NCBI GenBank assembly: GCA_919903585.1
Contig: CAKKST010000377.1
Location: 1-5,834 of the forward strand
Direction of reading: 5' to 3'
DNA from: Nitrospiria bacterium
GTDB lineage: Bacteria > Nitrospirota > CAKKRA01 > 9FT-COMBO-42-15
DNA: 5,834 bases
Positions 1 through 5,834 of the stretch are shown here, piece after piece (the stretch's first letter is position 1; every line of letters starts with the position of its first letter). The notes under the pieces were generated by a model. That model saw only the letters and a program-made list of their open reading frames with translations. It did no database searches and had not been told where the DNA came from. The position numbers and the translations under genes were made by a program.

Positions 1-4
1 AAAA

Positions 5-2503
5 ATGAAAACAATATTCAGGTCGCTTACAAGAAAGCTGATTTTAATGGGCATCGTAATGGTTATAGCAATTGGCATCTTTATTGCCGCCACCTATATA
101 TTCACACAGGACATAAAGGGAGATGCCACAAGGATAAACCATGCAGGCAGGTTAAGATACCGCTCCTTTGAGATGGCATGGCTGGCCTCAACGATAATTG
201 AGGCAAAGGACATTGAATCAAGGGCGCCCTTTCTTGCAGAGATCAATCTGGACATGGAGAGATTTGACAAGACAATCACAGATCTAAGAGACGGCAGCAG
301 GGATTTTGATATCGGCCCCCTGGAATACGAAGAGGCATTAGCAGCGCTGAAGGCCATATCTGATGAGTGGAATGAAAGCATGAAGCCGATGCTGACCGAT
401 ATGTCAAGGCTTCCGAGGGAAAAGGCGATATTAATTTTTGAGATATATAATAAGAGGATTGAGGGCTATGTTTATGAAAAGGTGGACAGGCTTGTAAGTG
501 TGCTTGAGAATGCCTCCAAGAAAAAGTTAAGGGATTTTAATATCTTCAGGCTCTATTCCTTCGGCTTCTTTGCCATTGCAACTGTCTTTGTTATATTTTA
601 TGCAAGAAGGAATATTGTTATGCCTGTGCGGCGGCTGAGGGATGCAATAAAGGAGGTTGAAAAGGGAAATTTTGATATACAGGCCCCTGTGGCAATAGCG
701 CGGGACAGGGGGGATGAGATCATACTGCTTACCCATACCTTTAATGATATGGTCAGGGCGCTGAAGATTCAGATAGATGAGACAGGGATGCTATTAAAGA
801 GCCTGGATAATAAAAACAAGGAGCTTTTGGATGCAAATAAGGCGCTTCAGTCATCAAAGGAGCAGATTGAAGTGGCTTATGAAGAGGCGCAGACACAGAG
901 CGAGGAGCTTGAATCTGCAAATGAGGAATTGCGTATATTAAATGAAGACCTTGACAGAAAGACAAGAGAGCTGCTTGATGTAAACAAGCTCCTTAAAATA
1001 GAGGAAGAGACAGCAGGCAGGATAAGCAATGAGCTTCAATCTATCTTTGACGGCATACAGGATGAGATTGTATTATTTGATTTGGATTATAATATTGTAA
1101 AGGCAAACAAGGCATTTATGGAAGGCCTTCACCTCCAGCCAAGGGATCTTGCAGAAAAGAAATGTTTTAATCTGTTAAGAAATAGGGATAGCGTCTGTGA
1201 TGTATGTGTTGTAAGGGATACATATAAAACAGCAAGGCCGGCCTTTATGGAAGAGCGGACAGCGGACGAGAAGATCATGCAGCAATATACCTTTCCTGTA
1301 ATGGATAAAGGCAAATTAACAGGCGTTGTTGAGTATATAAAGGAGGTGACCGACCAGAGGCTCCTTGAACAGCAGTTGATTCAAGCAGAAAAACTGACAT
1401 CCATTGGTGAGATGCTGTCAGGTGTTGCCCATGAGCTTAACAATCCCCTTACAGGGATACTCGGCTTTTCAGAGCTGTTAATGGAAAAGAAACCCTCTGC
1501 GGCTATAAGCAGTTATATCTCAAAGATAAATCAGGAGGCATTGAGGTGTAAAAAAATTGTTCAGGGCCTTCTTAACTTTGCCCGAAGGCACAAGCCTGAG
1601 AAGGTCTCTGTAAATATAAATGAGCTGATATACCAGATCATGGAATTGCGCGAGTATGACCTTCAGGTGTCAAATATTAAGGTAACAACAAACCTTGATA
1701 AAGATATCCAAATGACAATAGCCGACCCTTACCAGCTCCAGCAGGTGTTTTTAAACATAATAAATAATGCCCAGCAGGCAATGCTTGAGGACAAGGATGA
1801 AGGCAGGCTTTCAATTAAGACGCTCAATGAAAATAATATTATCAGGATAATCATCAAAGACAGCGGCCCCGGCATAGCCCCTGAGAATCTTAATAGAATC
1901 TTTGATCCCTTCTTTACAACAAAGGGTGTTGGAAAGGGAACAGGCCTTGGCCTTTCTGTGGCCTATGGCATAATAAAGGAGCAGGGAGGAAAAATATATG
2001 CTGAAAGCAAACCGGGCAAGGGCGCTAAGTTTATTATAGAGCTTCCTGTTGTGAAGGAAAAGGAGGTCATTGAGGAGAAGGAAAGACCAGCAGAGGCAGC
2101 GCAGACAACAAAGAAGGCAGCAGGGATAAAGGCGGCAAAGAAGGCGAATATCCTCGCTGTTGATGATGAACCAGTGATACTGGAGCTGATAAAAGAGATA
2201 TTGTGTAATGACGGCCACACGGTGGATACCACGACAAGCGCAAATGATGCCTTAAAGATGATAAAGGAAAAGAGGTATGACCTTCTTATAAGCGATGTCA
2301 AGATGCCTGAGATGACAGGCATTGAGCTTATCAAAAAAGTGAAAAAGATTGACTCTGAGCTGGCAAAGAGGGTTGTAGTGTCAACCGGTGATAGTTCAGC
2401 AGCAGAGGCAGAGAATAAAGAAATAAAGACCTATCTCCTTAAGCCCTTTACAGTAGATGGCCTTAAAAGGGCAATTGCAAATGTGCTGAAAGAGAAAAGG
2501 TGA
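5..2503 (+). CDS. Membrane-bound hybrid sensor histidine kinase (NarX/PilJ-like sensor, HAMP, PAS, HisKA, HATPase, receiver)
   Basis: An 832-residue hybrid kinase of a two-component system. Seen: TM1 about residues 12-33; a periplasmic helical sensor about 34-180 beginning with a NarX P-box-like motif (INHAGRLR, 44-51); TM2 about 182-200; HAMP about 201-255; a charged coiled coil about 256-340; PAS about 343-452 carrying C387, C398 and C401; HisKA with phospho-acceptor H476 in AHELNNPLTG; HATPase_c with N-box N588, G1 DSGPGI (D619), FDPFF (633-637) and GTGLGL (645-650); a Lys/Ala/Glu-rich linker about 683-713; and a receiver with D720/D721, phospho-acceptor D764, T794 and K813. All catalytic residues are present, so kinase and receiver should be active. 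It presumably autophosphorylates H476 and passes phosphate to D764; no HPt domain or DNA-binding partner is encoded here. The start at base 5 gives a proper basic N-terminus before TM1, but its ribosome site is outside the window. The signal is not proven; nitrate/nitrite or another small anion is inference. Confidence 0.95.
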   Translation: MKTIFRSLTRKLILMGIVMVIAIGIFIAATYIFTQDIKGDATRINHAGRLRYRSFEMAWLASTIIEAKDIESRAPFLAEINLDMERFDKTITDLRDGSRDFDIGPLEYEEALAALKAISDEWNESMKPMLTDMSRLPREKAILIFEIYNKRIEGYVYEKVDRLVSVLENASKKKLRDFNIFRLYSFGFFAIATVFVIFYARRNIVMPVRRLRDAIKEVEKGNFDIQAPVAIARDRGDEIILLTHTFNDMVRALKIQIDETGMLLKSLDNKNKELLDANKALQSSKEQIEVAYEEAQTQSEELESANEELRILNEDLDRKTRELLDVNKLLKIEEETAGRISNELQSIFDGIQDEIVLFDLDYNIVKANKAFMEGLHLQPRDLAEKKCFNLLRNRDSVCDVCVVRDTYKTARPAFMEERTADEKIMQQYTFPVMDKGKLTGVVEYIKEVTDQRLLEQQLIQAEKLTSIGEMLSGVAHELNNPLTGILGFSELLMEKKPSAAISSYISKINQEALRCKKIVQGLLNFARRHKPEKVSVNINELIYQIMELREYDLQVSNIKVTTNLDKDIQMTIADPYQLQQVFLNIINNAQQAMLEDKDEGRLSIKTLNENNIIRIIIKDSGPGIAPENLNRIFDPFFTTKGVGKGTGLGLSVAYGIIKEQGGKIYAESKPGKGAKFIIELPVVKEKEVIEEKERPAEAAQTTKKAAGIKAAKKANILAVDDEPVILELIKEILCNDGHTVDTTTSANDALKMIKEKRYDLLISDVKMPEMTGIELIKKVKKIDSELAKRVVVSTGDSSAAEAENKEIKTYLLKPFTVDGLKRAIANVLKEKR

Positions 2504-2511
2504 GGCGCAGG
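2502..2511 (+). promoter_or_regulatory. Weak ribosome binding region for the oxidoreductase
   Basis: Between the kinase stop and the next ATG (2519) there are only 15 bases. GAGG (2502-2505, overlapping the TGA stop) lies 13 bases from the ATG, and CAGG (2508-2511) lies 7 bases from it. Both are weak Shine-Dalgarno matches. Translation may depend partly on ribosomes finishing the kinase. No other in-frame start lies close by, which supports 2519. Confidence 0.3.
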
Positions 2512-2518
2512 CAGTTAG

Positions 2519-4009
2519 ATGAAAGGAGATGATGCAATCTACGATGTTATTATAATCGGCGCCGGCATGGGCGGACTTACAGCAGGCGCACTCCTTGCTA
2601 AAGATGGACTAAAAACACTGGTCATTGAAAAGCACTCCATACCGGGCGGTTATGCAACATCCTTCAAAAGAAAAGGCTTCTGGTTTGATTCTGTCCTTGA
2701 TGCAATAAGCGGGTGCCATGAGGGCGGATGGATATGGCAGGCATTAAAAAGGCTATGTTTGGAAAAGGAGATTCAGTTTACCCGCCTTGACCCTGTCCGC
2801 ACAGATTCCTTTCCTGATTTTAAGTTTGATGTCAAAAAGGATTTAAACCTCTTTATCGCTGACCTTCAAAGGCTCTCACCAAAAGATGCAAAGGGCATTG
2901 CCGAACTCTTCACCATAATGAAAGAAATTCACCACGCAGTAATGACCCTTCCGGCAGATGTTGTCTGGAAGGATCCGCGCATTGCAAAAAAGTATCCCCT
3001 CTTTTATAAATACAAAGACAAGACCTTTAATGGGCTTTTGGATGAATATGTGCGAGATGAAAAGGCAAGGGCAATCCTGTGCGACAGGTCTGCCTTTATG
3101 GGCATGCCGCCATCGCAGGTCTCTGCCATTGGCATGGCTACAATGATTATTACCTATGGCATGAATGGCGGCTATCGTATAAATGGCCTGACACAGAAAC
3201 TTCCAGATGCATTGGCAGAAGCTATCAGAAAAAATAGCGGCAGCCTTCTGTTTAATTCAACTGTAAATAAAATAATTGTGAAAGATAAAAAAGCTGTTGG
3301 AATAGCAGCAGAGGACGGCAGGACATTTTATGCCAAAAAGATAATATCAAATATCAGCGCAAAAAAGACCTTTCTTGAACTTGTTGGAAGGGGGCATTTA
3401 CAAAATGAGTTTGCAGACAAGATAGAAGGCATGAGGCCTTCGGTATCATTTTTTTTAGTATATCTCGGCATTGATCTGGATTTAAAAAAGATGGGGCTTA
3501 CGCACAGTATCGGCTCTTATCCATCCTTTGATATTGAAGGGACATTCTCAGATATAAACAGGGATATATGCTCGCCTAAGGCATCGTTAGAACTTATAAT
3601 ATACACACTGACAAACCCTGATATGGCGCCAAAAGGCGGTCATTCCCTTATACTAATGACAAAGGCAGGATATGATTATGAAAAGGACTGGAAAGGGTGC
3701 AAGGAAAAAGAGGCAGAGGGATTAATCAAGATGGCCGAGCGCGTGATACCGGATTTATCAAGGCATATTATTATTCAGGATTCTGCAACGCCATTGACGC
3801 TTGAAAGATACACAGGTAATGATAAAGGCGCTGCCTTTGGCTGGGCGCAGGGTGTAGATCAGGTCGGCTTAAACAGGCCCCAGATAGAGACGCCGATAGA
3901 GAATCTCTATCTCACAGGCCACTGGACCATACCCGGAGGTGGCGTTGAATCTGTAGTAGCATCAGGGATATTGGTAGAAAGAAAGATAATAAAAGAAATG
4001 GGCGCTTAG
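2519..4009 (+). CDS. FAD-dependent oxidoreductase, phytoene desaturase / carotenoid isomerase (CrtI/CrtISO) superfamily
   Basis: A 496-residue flavoprotein of usual family length. Seen: an N-terminal Rossmann dinucleotide-binding motif IIIGAGMGGLTAG (11-23), with E37 at the end of the second strand to bind the adenosine ribose; the family segment GGYATSFKRKGFWFD (43-57); and a C-terminal FAD-closing motif LYLTGHWTIPGGGVESVV (463-480). These are typical of CrtI, CrtISO and retinol-saturase-like proteins, which desaturate, saturate or isomerise polyenes at membranes. There is no signal peptide; the protein is probably cytoplasmic and membrane-associated. It lies 15 bases after the kinase and is probably in the same operon. 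No crtB, crtE or cyclase gene is present, so carotenoid work cannot be assumed; many bacterial members are annotated only as NAD(P)/FAD-dependent oxidoreductases. ATG 2519 places the nucleotide-binding motif at residue 14, as expected. The stop codon overlaps that of the convergent transporter gene. Confidence 0.88.
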   Translation: MKGDDAIYDVIIIGAGMGGLTAGALLAKDGLKTLVIEKHSIPGGYATSFKRKGFWFDSVLDAISGCHEGGWIWQALKRLCLEKEIQFTRLDPVRTDSFPDFKFDVKKDLNLFIADLQRLSPKDAKGIAELFTIMKEIHHAVMTLPADVVWKDPRIAKKYPLFYKYKDKTFNGLLDEYVRDEKARAILCDRSAFMGMPPSQVSAIGMATMIITYGMNGGYRINGLTQKLPDALAEAIRKNSGSLLFNSTVNKIIVKDKKAVGIAAEDGRTFYAKKIISNISAKKTFLELVGRGHLQNEFADKIEGMRPSVSFFLVYLGIDLDLKKMGLTHSIGSYPSFDIEGTFSDINRDICSPKASLELIIYTLTNPDMAPKGGHSLILMTKAGYDYEKDWKGCKEKEAEGLIKMAERVIPDLSRHIIIQDSATPLTLERYTGNDKGAAFGWAQGVDQVGLNRPQIETPIENLYLTGHWTIPGGGVESVVASGILVERKIIKEMGA

Positions 4010-5232
4010 GGCTTAATATTAGGCCCGCCCCCTCTAACAGATTTAAGGATTATCATGCCGATAAAGAAGAAGGCAGCAAGAGAAAGTATTGCAGGCCTCT
4101 GACTGCTGAACATACGAGAGAGTTCACCAAAGAGAAGCGGGCCTATTATAGCAGAGGACTTTCCAACAAGTGAATAGACCCCAAAATATTCTGCCTCTTT
4201 TCCTTTGGGAATAAGCTGTGTATAGAATGCCCTGCTTGCTGACTGAACTGTGCCAAGCCCGAGTCCTGCAAAGGATGCGAGCGCCCAGAACTGCCCCTTT
4301 GTTTGAATAAAGAAGGCTATGGCTGCCACAGATGTCCACATCAGGAGTGAGATTATAACAACCCTTTTGGGCCCCCATATATCTGTTGGCCTTGCCAGAA
4401 CAAAGGCGCCAAAAAGCGCTGAAAACTGTACGATTAGATAAAGTACTATAAGCTCATGGGGTTTGAAGCCGAGGGTGGTAGCTGCAAATATGCCTGAGAA
4501 AATAATCACAGTATTTACACCATCCTCATATATAAGATAGGAAATCAAGAACCCCCGCGATTCTTTTCTGCCCCATATCTCTTTTAATGTCTTAATTGTA
4601 TATTTAAAACCCCTGACCCCTGCCTGAATCGCAGATAAGCCCCCTTTGGCATCTGAAGGTAAAAAAACAAAGGCTGGTAATGAAAAGAGCGTAAAAAAGA
4701 TAGCAACCATAAGCCATGCGGCCTCAAATCTACCGGATTTTACCAGAGGAAGGGATAGGAGAAGGGAGAGGATAGAACCTGCATAACCAACGGCAAACCC
4801 CCAAGCAGAGACCCGCCCCTGATATTCAGAAGGGGCGATTCCCGGAAGAAATGAATTGTAAAAGACAAGCCCGCCTTCCATACCGAGATTTGCCAAGGCT
4901 ATCAACAGGAATCCTTCAATAATCATCCCCTTCTCAAGCATAGAAAGGCTTGCTATGGCCGTCACACTAAATAAGGTATATAAAAAGAGGAGCCTCTTTC
5001 TTATTCCACCATAATCTGCAATGCCGCCGAGGAAAGGGGAGGTCAATGCTACTGTGGCCATGCTTACTGATATTGCCCTTCCCCACCACAGGTCACCAAC
5101 ACCAGCCTCATTCCCAACTATAACATTCACATAATATACAGGAAAGACCACAGATGCAATAACAGCAGAATAACTTGAATTTGCAAAGTCAAAGAGCGTC
5201 CAGCTTAGGAGATGCCTTTTATTTAAATTCAT
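4006..5232 (-). CDS. Major facilitator superfamily transporter, UMF1 (Atg22-like) family
   Basis: A 408-residue polytopic inner-membrane protein with about 12 hydrophobic segments and a central hydrophilic loop around residues 193-226, the expected layout of an MFS carrier. UMF1/Atg22-like signatures seen: an N-terminal SWTLFDFANSSYS (10-22); the MFS loop 2-3 motif GGIADYGGIRKR (69-80); FYNSFLPGIA (124-133); YEDGVNTVI (235-243); and in the C-terminal half QSASRAFYTQLIP (330-342) followed by EYFGVYSLVGKSSAIIGPL (348-366). Substrate is unknown; yeast Atg22 exports amino acids from the vacuole, but bacterial members are mostly uncharacterised. I chose ATG 5232 because the family begins just before the SW(x)L(Y/F)DFANS segment. 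The frame stays open to a TTG at 5262, with ATGs at 5256 and 5238, so up to 10 more residues are possible. No candidate start has a strong Shine-Dalgarno. The start lies inside the end of the dehydrogenase gene (14-base overlap), suggesting translational coupling. Confidence 0.9.
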   Translation of the reverse strand: MNLNKRHLLSWTLFDFANSSYSAVIASVVFPVYYVNVIVGNEAGVGDLWWGRAISVSMATVALTSPFLGGIADYGGIRKRLLFLYTLFSVTAIASLSMLEKGMIIEGFLLIALANLGMEGGLVFYNSFLPGIAPSEYQGRVSAWGFAVGYAGSILSLLLSLPLVKSGRFEAAWLMVAIFFTLFSLPAFVFLPSDAKGGLSAIQAGVRGFKYTIKTLKEIWGRKESRGFLISYLIYEDGVNTVIIFSGIFAATTLGFKPHELIVLYLIVQFSALFGAFVLARPTDIWGPKRVVIISLLMWTSVAAIAFFIQTKGQFWALASFAGLGLGTVQSASRAFYTQLIPKGKEAEYFGVYSLVGKSSAIIGPLLFGELSRMFSSQRPAILSLAAFFFIGMIILKSVRGGGPNIKP

Positions 5233-5834
5233 AGCCATCCGCAGAGCCTGTTGCATCAACAACTATATCATAATCTTTCTTGATCTGTAAATTATCAGGG
5301 AGGGCCGTCTTTATATTTTGCTCTCTCGCTATCTTTAGCTTATTTTCATGTTTCCCAACGAGTATTATATTTGAATTAAAAAGGCGAAGCACACAGGAGA
5401 TGAGAAGGCCAAGCTTACCATCCCCCAGAACAAGGATTTTATCATCTGGTTTTATCTGAACCTGTTTTGTTATCTCAAAGGCCGCTGCCAGAGGCTCTGT
5501 AAAAACCGCCTCTTCATCAGAGATGTTTTCTGGGACCTCATGCAGATTATCTAATGGCAATGTGATATATTCAGCAAAGGCGCCGTCTTTATTAAAGATA
5601 CCAAGCACCTTCCTGCCAGGGCAGTGGCTTTTAAGTCCCCTTTTGCAATATTCACAGACGCCGCATCCACAATTGATTTCACCACCAACCCTCTTGCCAA
5701 TTAATCTCTGATCCTTACCATTTATCTTTTCAACAACCCCAACAAACTCATGCCCTATTATACCTTTAAACCCAATATAGCCTTTTGTAATTTCAATATC
5801 AGTGTTGCAAATACCGGCCATTCGCACCCTGATC
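5219..5834 (-). CDS. Zinc-dependent medium-chain alcohol/polyol dehydrogenase, 5' end outside window and C-terminus truncated
   Basis: The frame runs open through the right edge (it reads I-R-V-R-M-A-G-I-C-N), so about 25-35 N-terminal residues are missing from view. Numbering from the GTG at 5827: GroES-like catalytic domain with zinc-ligand C7, the GHE motif H26-E27, and the structural-zinc cysteines C55, C58, C61, C69 (C-x2-C-x2-C-x7-C); family segment TEPLAAAFE (110-118); then a Rossmann fold starting with ILVLGDGKLG (131-140) and reaching VVDATGSADGYEF before stopping at TAA (5219-5221). Known family members continue roughly 110-140 residues further, through the second half of the Rossmann fold and a return to the catalytic domain. 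That part is absent, and downstream DNA is immediately the transporter gene, not a frameshifted remainder. The usual role would be NAD(P)-dependent oxidation of an alcohol or polyol, but this version is probably inactive or altered. It could equally be called a pseudogene. Confidence 0.85.
   Translation of the reverse strand, partial: IRVRMAGICNTDIEITKGYIGFKGIIGHEFVGVVEKINGKDQRLIGKRVGGEINCGCGVCEYCKRGLKSHCPGRKVLGIFNKDGAFAEYITLPLDNLHEVPENISDEEAVFTEPLAAAFEITKQVQIKPDDKILVLGDGKLGLLISCVLRLFNSNIILVGKHENKLKIAREQNIKTALPDNLQIKKDYDIVVDATGSADGYEFK

Noticed and set aside
94..381. 95-codon minus-strand open frame opposite the periplasmic sensor
   Set aside because: Shadow of the kinase coding sequence; no ribosome site or recognisable domain.
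1811..2334. Two long minus-strand open frames (135 and 123 codons) opposite the kinase ATPase and receiver region
   Set aside because: They lie antisense to a strongly conserved kinase sequence, resemble no known family and are hydrophobic/serine-rich as expected for the reverse complement of Lys/Glu-rich coding DNA.
2522..2555. AAAGGAG immediately followed by ATGATG, looking like a strong start site
   Set aside because: The Shine-Dalgarno abuts the ATG with no spacing, and that frame stops after eight codons. The oxidoreductase frame itself requires ATG 2519.
4124..4378. 84-codon minus-strand open frame in a second frame within the transporter gene
   Set aside because: Overlaps conserved transporter sequence in another frame and shows no domain.
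5233..5262. Longer transporter start at TTG 5262 or ATG 5256/5238
   Set aside because: Adds up to 10 residues not typical of the family and no better ribosome site. ATG 5232 is preferred, though 5238 remains possible.
5523..5711. 62-codon plus-strand open frame opposite the dehydrogenase
   Set aside because: Antisense shadow of the zinc-binding region, Pro/Ser/Leu-rich, no known family.

Overview
The 5.8 kb window is almost entirely coding and holds four genes in two convergent pairs. Base composition is moderate (low-to-mid 40s % GC by eye). The multi-domain sensor kinase, the cysteine-bearing PAS domain and the dense gene packing suggest a Gram-negative, environmental, possibly anaerobic bacterium of the Nitrospirota or Desulfobacterota kind. 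That placement is an impression from protein style only; there is no rRNA or other marker gene here.

Plus strand, positions 5-4009: a membrane-bound hybrid histidine kinase is followed 15 bases later by an FAD-dependent oxidoreductase of the phytoene desaturase / carotenoid isomerase (CrtI/CrtISO) superfamily. The kinase reads TM - periplasmic NarX/PilJ-like four-helix sensor - TM - HAMP - long coiled coil - PAS - HisKA - HATPase - receiver. The short gap implies co-transcription, but no carotenoid biosynthesis partner is visible, so the oxidoreductase substrate is unknown.

Minus strand, positions 5834-4006: a zinc-dependent medium-chain alcohol/polyol dehydrogenase, whose start lies beyond the right edge, is followed by a complete UMF1-type (Atg22-like) major facilitator transporter. 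The dehydrogenase stops halfway through its Rossmann domain, and its last codons overlap the transporter start. This looks like a genuine or assembly-made 3' deletion of the dehydrogenase.

The two pairs meet tail to tail with their stop codons overlapping by 4 bases (TTAG), leaving no room for an intergenic terminator. I found no RNA genes, mobile elements, CRISPR arrays or long DNA repeats, and no non-coding stretch over 300 bases. I do not see a clearly new multi-gene system. The best leads are the truncated dehydrogenase junction, the NarX-like P-box with altered ligand-region residues, and the three-cysteine PAS.
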